Origin: Ignatzschineria sp.
GTDB taxonomy: Bacteria; Pseudomonadota; Gammaproteobacteria; Cardiobacteriales; Wohlfahrtiimonadaceae
Length of the DNA stretch: 31,130 bases
Direction: 5' to 3'
NCBI GenBank assembly: GCA_030151245.1
Contig: JASLEF010000039.1
Coordinates: 1-31,130 of the forward strand
The notes beneath the pieces were generated by a model. It was not told where the DNA came from, ran no database searches, and saw nothing but the letters and a program-made list of their open reading frames with translations. Of this stretch, positions 1 to 7,936 are shown one piece after another. The first letter of the stretch is position 1, and each line of letters starts with the position of its first letter. Both the position numbers and the translations under genes were made by a program.

Positions 1-2763
1 GTGCAGGCGGCAAATGAAGGTTATCTCCCGGCAATTTATCATCTCGCAGAAGCTTATTATGAGGAGAATAAAGCTCTAATCGGTTATTTAGGGGGATCTA
101 AACAGAGCGCAATTACCTGGTATGAAAAAGGGGCGGCACTCCATGATGAGGAATCGCTTTATCAGCTCGCTGAGCTCTATTTAGAGAATAAAATTGGTCT
201 TGATTTACCGGCATCTGCTGGGGATCTTAAAGCGATCTTCTATTATGAGCAGTTACAAGATCCTGATTATCGTTTTGCAAAGTATCATTTAAGTGATGCA
301 AAAAAACGCGTTGCAGCGTATCAGGAAATTCAAAAAGGATTAAAAGATAAGGATCCGGAAGCTTTTTATCAGCAATCTAATATCTATCGTTATGGGGAAT
401 ATGGCGAGCAGAAAAATGAAGAGAAAGCTGAAGAGTACCTATTGAAAGCTGGCGATATGGGCTATCTGCCGGCAATGAGAAATTATTATGATCGATATTG
501 GAATGATCCGACCATCACTGGTGAAACGTTAGAGCGCTTTAACCGTTATCATATTGGTTATGTTCATGGAGCGAAAGGAGATTGGGAAACGCAGCGTTTA
601 GCAGATCGTTATTTAAAAGGTGACCGGATCACGGAAGACCGGAAAAAAGCACGAGAATATTATGAGTTTGCGTTACAAAATGATCCTGATAGCAGCGCCT
701 CTTATGATTTGGGGTATATGAATCGTTTTGATCGAAACTTACCGTTGGCTAAGCGTGGAAACGCCGAAGCAATGTTGGTCATTGGTCGGGCGTATGATAC
801 GGGATATGGGGTTAAAAAGGATCCATTGAAAGCTTATGAGTGGTTAGAAAAATCCGCTAATGCTGGCAATCGTGAGGCAGCCTTTTATTTTGGGGTGGCG
901 GCACAAGAAGGGGTTATGACGGAGAAAGGTGAGATCCTCATTTCCCCTGATTGGATCACGGCGCTCAAATGGTATGAACAAGCTTCTGATCGATTTAAAC
1001 ATGCGATTGCAGGACGCGTAGAAGAGTATGAAACATTGCATTTGCCGGCAGAAAATGGGGATGCGCTAGCCATGGTTGGACTGGCTGATAAATACGCTTT
1101 AGATTATGGTTCTCGGGATCAGATCTATGATCTTAATATGGCAAAACATTGGTATGAAAAAGCATTAGCAACAGGTGAGTTATCCGCGCATTTTGGAATA
1201 ATGAAATTATTACCCAAAGAGGCGCAAGCGGCATATTTGCAAACATTGCTCGATAGTGCCGGCGATACTGCTTTTAATATGCGATTATCTAAAGCGATTC
1301 GTGCACAAGAAGCGGTCACTCCGGCGCAATTACAGTTAGCGATAGATCATTTGGTCACTGCTGCAACAGATGAATCACTACCTGCTGATATTCGTCAAAC
1401 AGCACTTGTGGAGCTATTATTATCATATCATCGAAATTATCGTTTAGAGAGTGGTAAAGTGATCTCTGCGCCAGATTTTGAGAAAAACCAAGCATTGGCG
1501 CTAGGTTATAGTCAAGAATTTCCGGCGATGAAACGCATTGTTGCGGACGCTCTTTATCAGCAAGATGATTTAGAAAGTGCGATGAATTTATGGCAAGAAG
1601 CCTTAGATGACGGCGATTATGTTGCGGCTTTAAGGCTATTTCGCCAAACAATGCCTGGTTCCTACGACACGGTAAATTTGGCAGATCTCACAAAATTAGA
1701 GCAATTATATGAGCGCTATTTAGTTTTAGTGCCGGAGTATCCAATTGGCCCTGATGGTTATGCTGAATTTATCAAAATATATGATATCGAAGGGGTATTA
1801 GATAATGGGAATCGCGCAGAAATGAGCGAACATTTAGGACGGTTATGGCAGAAAAATGGCTATGATTTTATCGCAGATATCGAACGTTCAAGAAAATGGT
1901 ATCAGCATGCATTAGATCGTCAGGTGACAAAAGATCGCGTGAATAACTTATTGCGCTTCACCGAAGAGTTATATGCATCAAATCCGGATAATCTGCAATA
2001 TCTTGCGGAGCTTTATCTCTATAGTGCGATTTATGGTGAGCCTGATACAGATGAATATCCCTTTGAGAGGCTGACAGATCTCCAGAAATTTGTTCTAGAG
2101 CAGCAAGTGATCGCTTATCAAGATGAGCGAGATTATGGGCGTGATAAGTGGGTGATGATCGCCCAGCAAAAACGAAGTGATGCCGGTGATGCAAAAGCGG
2201 CATTAGCCTTAGGAGATAATTATCGTTATGGTCGAAATACTCGTCAGAACCTTGAAAAAGCTATTGAATATTATGAATTAGCGGGGGAGCGAGGCGAGGC
2301 CGAGGCTTATAATCGATTAGGCAATCTATTTCGCAAAGATGAAGATGAGAATATTACGCCAGATTATCCAAGAGCTTTGGCCTATTTTGCTAAAGGTGCA
2401 GCATTAGGTGATAGTAATACTGCACATCTTGCTGGAGATATGCTCTATTTTGGAGAGGGCGGGCTTGAGAAAGATTATGCTCAGGCTGCGGCATATTATG
2501 AGATGACAGATTTAGGACAAGGAAATCATCATGCGCTTGCGAAATTTAAACAGGCCGAGATCATACATCAAGGACTCATTTCACCACCGACGGCAGATGA
2601 TTATAAAAAAGCCTTTAAACTCTTATTGCTAGCAGCAGAACATGGTGAAGAAAAGGCTACTAATGCGTTGATGACATGGGTTTTTGTAGATATGGAGTCA
2701 CAAGAAGAGGATTCAAGTTCAAATACGCCGGAAGCAATGATCATAGAGCATCGAGCAGAATAA
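1..2763 (+). CDS. Sel1-repeat (TPR-like) protein, 5' end outside window
   Basis: The frame is open from base 1 to a TAA at 2761-2763, giving at least 920 residues. The GTG at base 1 is simply the window edge, so the true start is probably upstream. The protein is built from degenerate Sel1-like repeats, an alpha-helical solenoid related to TPR. The pattern is A..G...A...LG..Y..G.G...D...A..WYE.AA, clearest around residues 247-300, 348-395 and 728-830. Aromatic pairs such as WYEK, YYEL and YYEM recur at the second helix. No signal peptide or catalytic motif can be seen in the part present. Sel1 proteins usually act as protein-protein scaffolds in envelope or signalling roles, but the partner here cannot be named. 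It is followed by a rho-independent terminator and appears to end its transcription unit. Confidence 0.85.
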   Translation: MQAANEGYLPAIYHLAEAYYEENKALIGYLGGSKQSAITWYEKGAALHDEESLYQLAELYLENKIGLDLPASAGDLKAIFYYEQLQDPDYRFAKYHLSDAKKRVAAYQEIQKGLKDKDPEAFYQQSNIYRYGEYGEQKNEEKAEEYLLKAGDMGYLPAMRNYYDRYWNDPTITGETLERFNRYHIGYVHGAKGDWETQRLADRYLKGDRITEDRKKAREYYEFALQNDPDSSASYDLGYMNRFDRNLPLAKRGNAEAMLVIGRAYDTGYGVKKDPLKAYEWLEKSANAGNREAAFYFGVAAQEGVMTEKGEILISPDWITALKWYEQASDRFKHAIAGRVEEYETLHLPAENGDALAMVGLADKYALDYGSRDQIYDLNMAKHWYEKALATGELSAHFGIMKLLPKEAQAAYLQTLLDSAGDTAFNMRLSKAIRAQEAVTPAQLQLAIDHLVTAATDESLPADIRQTALVELLLSYHRNYRLESGKVISAPDFEKNQALALGYSQEFPAMKRIVADALYQQDDLESAMNLWQEALDDGDYVAALRLFRQTMPGSYDTVNLADLTKLEQLYERYLVLVPEYPIGPDGYAEFIKIYDIEGVLDNGNRAEMSEHLGRLWQKNGYDFIADIERSRKWYQHALDRQVTKDRVNNLLRFTEELYASNPDNLQYLAELYLYSAIYGEPDTDEYPFERLTDLQKFVLEQQVIAYQDERDYGRDKWVMIAQQKRSDAGDAKAALALGDNYRYGRNTRQNLEKAIEYYELAGERGEAEAYNRLGNLFRKDEDENITPDYPRALAYFAKGAALGDSNTAHLAGDMLYFGEGGLEKDYAQAAAYYEMTDLGQGNHHALAKFKQAEIIHQGLISPPTADDYKKAFKLLLLAAEHGEEKATNALMTWVFVDMESQEEDSSSNTPEAMIIEHRAE

Positions 2764-3062
2764 AAAAGCGCTAAAACTCAATGAAGCTGATCAGGAGATG
2801 ATGAGTGGATAGTCAGTAAAAGAGAGATAAAGGGGGATCTATTGTCATGATTAAAATGATGAATAACTCCGTAGGATCAGGAGATTGAAAGCTCCTTTGA
2901 TCCTGCTTTTTTCATCTTTTTATTTTTTCACTTTTCCCTCTTTTGACTTGTTTGACGAGATCTATTTTTTCTTACTTTTGTGTTGCTAGAGATATCAGTA
3001 TATAAAGAGGGATGGGGAAGTAATGAGCCCAATACATCAATTTTATAAAATGGAGTTTAGTT
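2764..3062. other. Intergenic gap with terminator
   Basis: This 299-bp spacer holds the terminator of the Sel1-repeat gene (2873-2911). AT-rich DNA follows and probably contains the promoter of the small membrane protein/symporter pair. I see no gene in it. An ATG at 3023 opens a frame that is only a shadow of the gene starting at 3063. Confidence 0.6.
2873..2911 (+). terminator. Rho-independent terminator after the Sel1-repeat gene
   Basis: The arms AGGATCA plus GGAG (2873-2883) and CTCC plus TGATCCT (2892-2904) pair around a short AT-rich loop, with a two-base bulge. The right arm is followed by GCTTTTTT. This is typical of an intrinsic terminator and lies about 110 bp after the stop codon. 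Confidence 0.75.
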
Positions 3063-3317
3063 GTGAACTACCGATTAATCTTAACATTAGCGACTTTGTT
3101 GCCGATGATCTTTTATTATCTTCAGCTAGGTGTTGCTCCCAAAGTATTAGCAACCTATTTTGTGATGGGGATCCCTGGGTCTATTTTTTGGGGAGTGATG
3201 GTGATGCTTTGGGGTGTTTTAATGGCAATTCTTTATGTCGCTATTCATCAAAGAAAAACCTCGCAAAAAAAGGGACGAATGGGGATTAAAGGTCAAGCCC
3301 AAAAGGTTGGGGAGTAA
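3063..3317 (+). CDS. Small two-helix membrane protein, DUF485/YjcH-like
   Basis: This is an 84-residue protein starting at GTG 3063, with GGAG at 3052-3055 as ribosome binding site. It has two hydrophobic segments, about residues 4-26 and 35-61, then a basic cytoplasmic tail rich in K, R and Q. The second segment begins with GIPGS, close to the G-I-P-x-G stretch that opens the second helix of YjcH-type DUF485 proteins. Those proteins are encoded directly upstream of ActP-type acetate symporters, as here. The next start codon is 8 bp after its stop, so the two are almost certainly cotranslated. It lacks the N-terminal part of typical YjcH (about 100 residues). A role as accessory subunit of the symporter is inferred. 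Confidence 0.7.
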   Translation: MNYRLILTLATLLPMIFYYLQLGVAPKVLATYFVMGIPGSIFWGVMVMLWGVLMAILYVAIHQRKTSQKKGRMGIKGQAQKVGE

Positions 3318-3324
3318 GGATATT

Positions 3325-4716
3325 ATGACTCAGATAAATAAGAATACGGCACAATATTTTTTAGCTGGAAGATCTATCGGAAGCACTCAAAATGCTCTAG
3401 CGCTTGCAGGAGATTATCTTTCTGCCGCAGCGTTTTTAGGCTCTATTGCAATGTATTTTAGCCAAGGGATGGATTCGCTTTTTTATGCCGTAGCAACGCT
3501 GATGGGTTGGACCTTATTATTGATTCTTTTTTCAGATAAATTGCGTCAAACAGAAGCCTTCACCTTTTCAGATGTGATCAATAGAGGGTTTAATAGTCAG
3601 CGCCTCAAGGTGCTGAGTGCTTCAACGAGCCTCTTGATTTCGATTTTTTATCTACTTGTACAATTGATGGGAGCCGGTACCTTATTGTCGTTACTATTGG
3701 ATATACCCTATACGATTTCATTACTTTGTATCGGCGGTTTAACTGGATTATTGGTATTGCTGGGGGGGATGAAGGCGACAACGATGGTGCAAAGCATTAA
3801 GGCGCTTCTACTCTTTATTTTTGCAGGTATTATGACCTTTTTTGTTTTACAAACCTTTCACTTCTCTTTTGCCGAGCTCTTCGTTCGAGTGGCAAGCTTA
3901 TCCAGCTTTAATGCCTTAATGCCCAGCGTCGCAATTAGCTCTGGGATTGAGCAAATCTCTCTGATTTTAGGATTAGTGTTGGGATTATTAGGCTTACCTC
4001 ATATTTTAATGCGTTTTTTTACGGTGAAAGATGAAAAGACCGCACTCTATTCTGCCGCGGGAACCACTTTTTTAATTGCGTTATTTTTTATGCTTAATCT
4101 GATTATCGGTTTTGGCGCGTTCGTATTGTTAAATGGAGAAGTATTAGAAGGTGGTAACAATATGGCGCTATTGCATTTAGCGAAATTGCTGGGCGGATCG
4201 AGCTTTCAGTGGATTTTAGCCATATTGGTTTTTGTTACGGTATTAGCTGTTATTGCGGGGTTAGTCATGGCGGCGAGTGCTAGTATTACCCATGATTTAA
4301 TCCCTATTTTTATGCCTCATCAGCAGCGCAATATGGTTGTGGCAAAAATCTCGGTGGTGATCGTATTTCTTGCTGGCGTTGGGCTTGCTTACCTTTTTAA
4401 AGGCGTTAATCTGGCCTTTCTATTTGGTATCGCTTTTGCTTGGGTTGCTAGCGCTCATTTTCCGGTGATGTTTTGCCGTTTCTATCTGCCTGGATTTAAT
4501 GAGAAGGGGGCTTTTTACTCATTATTAGTCGGTGCGGCGGGGAGCTTAATCTTCATTATTTCCAGTAATACCATCTGGGTTAATATTTTCGGCTTTGACC
4601 AATTGCACCCTTACCGCAGCCCGACATTATTTGTCTTGCCTGTGAGTTTCTTTATTCTTTGGATTCTTCGAGATCGAAAAGGGGCTTTAAGCTATCGGGA
4701 AGTTAGCAAAGCTTAG
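3325..4716 (+). CDS. Sodium:solute symporter (SSS family), ActP-like, lacking first helix
   Basis: This is a 463-residue polytopic membrane protein. The start is ATG 3325, with GGAGTAAGGA just upstream. The longer frame from 3235 adds only a basic, non-hydrophobic stretch overlapping the previous gene. The body follows ActP (cation/acetate symporter) closely: YFLAGRSI, ALAGDYLSAAAFLGS, GGMKATTMVQ, GLPHILMRFFTV, GGNNMALLHLAK, VLAVIAGLVMAASASITHDL and a final NTIWV region. ActP is about 550 residues and starts with a signal-like segment and a further transmembrane helix before the (Y)xAGG/R motif. Both are missing here, and the C-terminal tail is shorter. The substrate is uncertain: a monocarboxylate is the family default. 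It converges with the MocR regulator gene and overlaps its 3' end by 30 bp. Confidence 0.85.
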   Translation: MTQINKNTAQYFLAGRSIGSTQNALALAGDYLSAAAFLGSIAMYFSQGMDSLFYAVATLMGWTLLLILFSDKLRQTEAFTFSDVINRGFNSQRLKVLSASTSLLISIFYLLVQLMGAGTLLSLLLDIPYTISLLCIGGLTGLLVLLGGMKATTMVQSIKALLLFIFAGIMTFFVLQTFHFSFAELFVRVASLSSFNALMPSVAISSGIEQISLILGLVLGLLGLPHILMRFFTVKDEKTALYSAAGTTFLIALFFMLNLIIGFGAFVLLNGEVLEGGNNMALLHLAKLLGGSSFQWILAILVFVTVLAVIAGLVMAASASITHDLIPIFMPHQQRNMVVAKISVVIVFLAGVGLAYLFKGVNLAFLFGIAFAWVASAHFPVMFCRFYLPGFNEKGAFYSLLVGAAGSLIFIISSNTIWVNIFGFDQLHPYRSPTLFVLPVSFFILWILRDRKGALSYREVSKA

Positions 4717-6030
4717 ACGAAAAGCGGTATCATCGCCACCAAAGTAACTATTTTTAGTAGCTTTGGCGGAGAGCTTTGCCAGACGATCTTCTACTGTCCG
4801 GTGTGCCTTTGGATCTTTAAGCTCCGCATAGAGATGAAATCCTCCTTGCGCAGGCTGAAAAGAGAGGAAATCTGCAAAGTTTACGGTAAGCCAGTTCTCA
4901 AGATGGTGGGCACGTGTTTTAAGGGCTTGTTGGAGTTTTGTTTCATGTTCCTGGGCATAGTTTTGCAAATAAAATTCTGCCATAAATTGCGGAAGAGAAC
5001 TTAAACCTGAGTCGAGTTGCTGACGAATATTGGCAAGATGTTCGGTAATTGCCGGCGGTGCGATCATCCAGCCGATACGGATGGAGCGCCCAAGATATTT
5101 AGAGAGAGAATTAAGATAGAGCACATTATCATGTTGATCCTGCATTTTAAGAGGTTCGATATTGATATGCTCCTCAAACTTAAGTTGGGCACAGGCATCA
5201 TCTTCGATAATTAAAATGCGTTTTCTTTCACAATAATCGAGAAGCTTTTTTTTGCGAGAAGGTGACATGACTTTGCCGGTAGGATTATGAAAGATCGGAT
5301 TAATAAAGATCATTTTAAGAGAATGTTTGTGCGTGAGCTCATCGAGTTTATCAATCATAATCCCTTCTCGATCCATTGGAATTCCGTAGATTCGAATGCC
5401 TAATGCTTGGAAGATCGATAATGAGTAGAAGTAAGAGGGGTTTTCAATGGCCACTGCATCTCCCGTTTTTAGTAAACCAAGCGCAATGAGCGAGATCGCC
5501 TGTTGTGTCCCGGACGTGATGAGAATCTCATGAAGATCAACATCCCAATTATGGCGTGATTTCAGATATTGCTGAACGGCTTTGCGTAAGCGTTTTGTGC
5601 CAAAACGTGAGGCACTATTTTCTTGTTCTGCTTCTAGCAATAGTTGCCAATCAATCTCTGGTAATTGTAGTGAGGGATAGAGTTCTAACGGAAGATCACC
5701 ATTGGCTAAATCGTACCGAACGTCTTTTGTAAAAGCGCTCGGTTCCTGAGATTGATTCCACTGCATTCTCGGTTCTGAAAATAATCCCCATTTTTGGGGG
5801 TTGATATAGGTGCCTGAGCCTACTTTACGGACAATAATATTCCGATCATGAAGTTCATCCATCGCTCGGACCACTGTGGAACGATTAACTTTAAAGAACT
5901 GGCTTAAATCTCTTTCAGAAGGAAGTTTTTCCCCTGGTTGTAGTTTACCCGTTAGGGCTGCTGTTTCAATTGTTTCAATAATTTGTTGATAGAGCGGTTT
6001 GTTGGGGTCTTTTTGTAAGGTATAGCGCAT
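4687..6030 (-). CDS. MocR-type transcriptional regulator (GntR HTH + aminotransferase-like domain), candidate PdxR
   Basis: This 447-residue protein has an N-terminal GntR winged helix (residues 10-78: LYQQIIETIE, LPSERDLSQFFKVNRSTVVRAMDEL, GSGTYI). A fold-type I aminotransferase domain follows from about residue 105. The expected PLP-site motifs are present: SGTQQAIS, HNPTG (249-253), IIEDDAC (275-280) and the Schiff-base lysine K311 in SLSKYLGRSIRIGW. MocR proteins bind PLP as a sensor and often control vitamin B6 genes or a transporter. This gene is divergent from pdxS, which makes a PdxR role likely. The usual EDDYDSEFRY stretch of many PdxR proteins reads EDDACAQLKF instead, so a different MocR subgroup is possible. 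Control of the convergent symporter is an alternative. Confidence 0.85.
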   Translation of the reverse strand: MRYTLQKDPNKPLYQQIIETIETAALTGKLQPGEKLPSERDLSQFFKVNRSTVVRAMDELHDRNIIVRKVGSGTYINPQKWGLFSEPRMQWNQSQEPSAFTKDVRYDLANGDLPLELYPSLQLPEIDWQLLLEAEQENSASRFGTKRLRKAVQQYLKSRHNWDVDLHEILITSGTQQAISLIALGLLKTGDAVAIENPSYFYSLSIFQALGIRIYGIPMDREGIMIDKLDELTHKHSLKMIFINPIFHNPTGKVMSPSRKKKLLDYCERKRILIIEDDACAQLKFEEHINIEPLKMQDQHDNVLYLNSLSKYLGRSIRIGWMIAPPAITEHLANIRQQLDSGLSSLPQFMAEFYLQNYAQEHETKLQQALKTRAHHLENWLTVNFADFLSFQPAQGGFHLYAELKDPKAHRTVEDRLAKLSAKATKNSYFGGDDTAFRLSFANFPIA

Positions 6031-6346
6031 GTCGTGCAGAACTCAATAAAAATTTAAAATTTTAAAAACTTACACCGCAATTTATATCTCAATTAATAAT
6101 TGCAATATGAAGAGGTTATCATGCTTTAAAGAAAACTTTTAAAATGGATGGGTTGTTTATCATCCAAATGGCTCTTTTGGAGAGAGATCTTCACGTGTAT
6201 TGTTTGAGACTGAGGAGATCATCCTTGGTAAGCAGTCGTATAACGGTTAGTTAGCACGATTGGTTATTTGCCTTGTTTATCTATTTTAACTGTTGGAGAC
6301 GATTAGAAGTGATGGACAGGCAACACTATTTTTGACGATGAAATAG

Positions 6347-6403
6347 TTAATGGATGTTTTGGGTTATCCGAAGGTCAATCTAATAACCCAAAGCATTCAT
6401 TAA
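6347..6403. repeat. 21-bp inverted repeat upstream of pdxS
   Basis: The left arm 6347-6367 and right arm 6383-6403 are reverse complements at 19 of 21 positions, with a 15-base spacer. Both exceptions would be G-U pairs in RNA. The inner ten bases (TTTGGGTTAT / ATAACCCAAA) are perfect. The right arm is not followed by a T run, so this is not a standard terminator. It could be a dimeric operator or an RNA hairpin in the leader. Confidence 0.85.
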
Positions 6404-6407
6404 ACAC

Positions 6408-6455
6408 TATTCAAAAAAATATTCAAAAAAATATTGAAACAAATATTGAAATAAA
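6408..6455 (+). repeat. Four tandem 12-bp repeats upstream of pdxS
   Basis: There are two copies of TATTCAAAAAAA, then TATTGAAACAAA and TATTGAAATAAA, end to end, stopping 46 bp before the pdxS start. The A-tracts recur every 12 bp. They may be an UP-element-like or bent segment, or a serial regulator binding site. Confidence 0.85.
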
Positions 6456-6501
6456 ACAAACAAAATTTAAATGATTCTAAAATATAAGAGGAGCTTTCAG
6501 A

Positions 6502-7353
6502 ATGAGCAATTTTATCGAAATGCCAAAACGTGGCGTTATTATGGATGTTGTAAATGTTGAAGAAGCAAAAATTGCAGAAGCAGCGGGTGCTTGTGCAGTA
6601 ATGGCGCTTGAGCGTGTTCCATCAGATATTCGTAAAGAGGGTGGCGTTGCGAGAACAACTGATCCGGCATTAATTGAGGCGATTCAAGCAGCGGTCTCTA
6701 TTCCGGTCATGGCAAAAGTTCGTATTGGTCATATCGCGGAAGCCAGAATTTTAGAAGCATTGAATGTCGACTATATCGATGAGAGTGAAGTGTTAACGCC
6801 GGCAGATGATGTCTATCATCTTCTTAAAAGTGATTATAAAGTCCCGTTTGTTTGCGGTTGCCGTAATTTAGGGGAAGCACTTCGCCGTGTTGGTGAAGGG
6901 GCAAAAATGCTCCGTACGAAAGGGGAGCCAGGAACCGGAAATATCGTTGAAGCTGTGCGTCATATGCGTGAAGTCAATGCTCAAATCCGTCAATTAACAA
7001 CAATGTCAGATGATGAGTTGATGGTTTTTGCGCGTGATAATCAAGCGCCATTTGAGCTTGTAAAACAAGTGAAAGAGCTTGGTCGTTTACCGGTAGTAAA
7101 CTATGCCGCAGGTGGTGTTGCAACGCCAGCAGATGCGGTATTAATGATGCTTTTAGGTGCTGATGGTGTATTCGTAGGATCTGGGATTTTTAAATCTGAA
7201 AATCCAGAAAAATTCGCACGTGCGATTGTAGAAGCGACTAAAAACTATGAAGATTTTGAATTGCTCGCAAAACTTTCAAGAAATTTAGGTTCACCAATGC
7301 GTGGTCTAGAAATTTCAAAAATTGATGAAAGCGAGCTTATGTCTGGTCGTTAA
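6502..7353 (+). CDS. pdxS: Pyridoxal 5'-phosphate synthase subunit PdxS
   Basis: This is a 283-residue TIM-barrel protein of the PdxS (SNZ/YaaD) family. PdxS condenses ribose 5-phosphate, glyceraldehyde 3-phosphate and ammonia to PLP in the DXP-independent vitamin B6 route. Ammonia normally comes from the glutaminase PdxT. Catalytic residues are in place: D15 in GVIMDVVN, K72 in VMAKVRIGH (first imine lysine) and K140 in MLRTKGEPGTGN (second lysine). The phosphate-binding segments NYAAGGVATPADA and GADGVFVGSGIFKS are also present. It is slightly shorter than the usual 290-295 residues at the N-terminus. The start is ATG 6502 with AGAGGAG ahead. No pdxT follows: a terminator stands about 100 bp downstream. 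Divergence from a MocR regulator suggests PLP-responsive control. Confidence 0.97.
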   Translation: MSNFIEMPKRGVIMDVVNVEEAKIAEAAGACAVMALERVPSDIRKEGGVARTTDPALIEAIQAAVSIPVMAKVRIGHIAEARILEALNVDYIDESEVLTPADDVYHLLKSDYKVPFVCGCRNLGEALRRVGEGAKMLRTKGEPGTGNIVEAVRHMREVNAQIRQLTTMSDDELMVFARDNQAPFELVKQVKELGRLPVVNYAAGGVATPADAVLMMLLGADGVFVGSGIFKSENPEKFARAIVEATKNYEDFELLAKLSRNLGSPMRGLEISKIDESELMSGR

Positions 7354-7452
7354 TTCATCCTATCTAGTAGATGATATGGAGATATGCTGTTAATCAAATC
7401 CCGAAGTTTGTAACGATTAATAGGTTTTGATCTCTATTCACATCTTACAAGT

Positions 7453-7490
7453 AAAAGCCGAAGATTCTTTCAAAGAGTGCTTCGGCTTTT
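7453..7490. terminator. Bidirectional terminator between pdxS and the small lipoprotein gene
   Basis: An 11-bp perfect stem (AAAAGCCGAAG 7453-7463 / CTTCGGCTTTT 7480-7490) lies between converging genes. It is flanked by A residues on the left and T residues on the right, so it can serve both strands. Confidence 0.85.
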
Positions 7491-7537
7491 GTTTATTCAT
7501 TGTAAGGCAAGAGTTATGACCATTCTCAGAAAGGCAT

Positions 7538-7693
7538 TTACTGTTGAGTTTGGCCTTCTAAAGTTGAGACTTCGCAGTTGCCATTTTCATTACCATCGAC
7601 AACACATTTTTCAAGACGCTTTGCAGCATCAACCCCTTGAGCACAAGCTGCTAAGAGCGATAATGCCGCGAGCGAGAGAAGTATTTTTTTCAT
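7538..7693 (-). CDS. Small predicted lipoprotein (51 aa)
   Basis: The start is ATG at 7691-7693 on the minus strand, with AGGAAT as ribosome binding site 6 bp upstream, and the stop is at 7538-7540. The N-terminus MKKILLSLAALSLLAAC is a clear lipoprotein signal peptide: KK, then a hydrophobic core, then lipobox LAAC with C17 as the lipidated cysteine. The mature part of about 35 residues is hydrophilic, with two further cysteines (C30 and C40), an NENGN stretch and a Q-rich end. The two cysteines could form one disulfide bond. I do not recognise a family; small entericidin-like or cell-envelope lipoproteins are the nearest in kind, but not by clear sequence match. It has its own promoter candidate (7846-7873) and shares the bidirectional terminator with pdxS. 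Confidence 0.75.
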   Translation of the reverse strand: MKKILLSLAALSLLAACAQGVDAAKRLEKCVVDGNENGNCEVSTLEGQTQQ

Positions 7694-7763
7694 AAAATGA
7701 TTCCTAAAGTTACAGTAAATAGTGATCGGGAAGCCTATGATAGACCTCTGAAGAGCAGATGTG

Positions 7764-7812
7764 CGTCGTTATCATAATATAAGCTAGCGAAGCATCTCTG
7801 CCTATAACGACG
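7764..7812 (-). repeat. 9-bp inverted repeat in the leader of the small lipoprotein gene
   Basis: CGTCGTTAT (7764-7772) and ATAACGACG (7804-7812) are perfect reverse complements, 31 bp apart. They lie 71-119 bp upstream of the lipoprotein start and downstream of its candidate promoter, so they would form a hairpin in the mRNA leader. Confidence 0.7.
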
Positions 7813-7845
7813 ATCACAGATTTGATTTAATCAGTGACTGCAGTG

Positions 7846-7873
7846 ATTATACGAAATAGTAAAAAGTCTTGAA
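7846..7873 (-). promoter_or_regulatory. Candidate sigma-70 promoter for the small lipoprotein gene
   Basis: On the minus strand TTCAAG (7873-7868) is followed after 16 bp by a consensus TATAAT (7851-7846). Transcription would start near 7839, leaving a leader of about 145 nt before the ATG at 7693. The -35 box is poor. Confidence 0.45.
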
Positions 7874-7936
7874 GATTCTTTTTTATTTTAGCGCTATTGT
7901 CAATCATGGAATCCCTTATGCTGCCACACTGTGGCA

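Larger units (their letters stand above)
6031..6501. promoter_or_regulatory. Divergent regulatory region between the MocR regulator and pdxS
   Basis: This 471-bp AT-rich spacer has no believable gene. It contains a near-perfect 21-bp inverted repeat at 6347-6367/6383-6403, four tandem 12-bp repeats at 6408-6455, and a small hairpin GGATG...CATCC near 6146-6165. Two weak pdxS promoter candidates can be read: TTGGTT (6260-6265) with TATTTT (6282-6287), spacer 16, and TTGAAA (6447-6452) with AATGAT (6470-6475), spacer 17. The first would put the inverted repeat in the transcribed leader; the second would leave it upstream as a possible operator. The pdxS ribosome binding site is AGAGGAG at 6487-6493. 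The length of the spacer is itself unusual for a simple divergent pair. Confidence 0.6.

Noticed and set aside
3023..3289. 88-residue plus-strand frame overlapping the DUF485-like gene
   Set aside because: It is a shadow frame with a non-natural, Ser/Cys-rich composition. The overlapping frame at 3063 has clear membrane helices and fits its neighbour.
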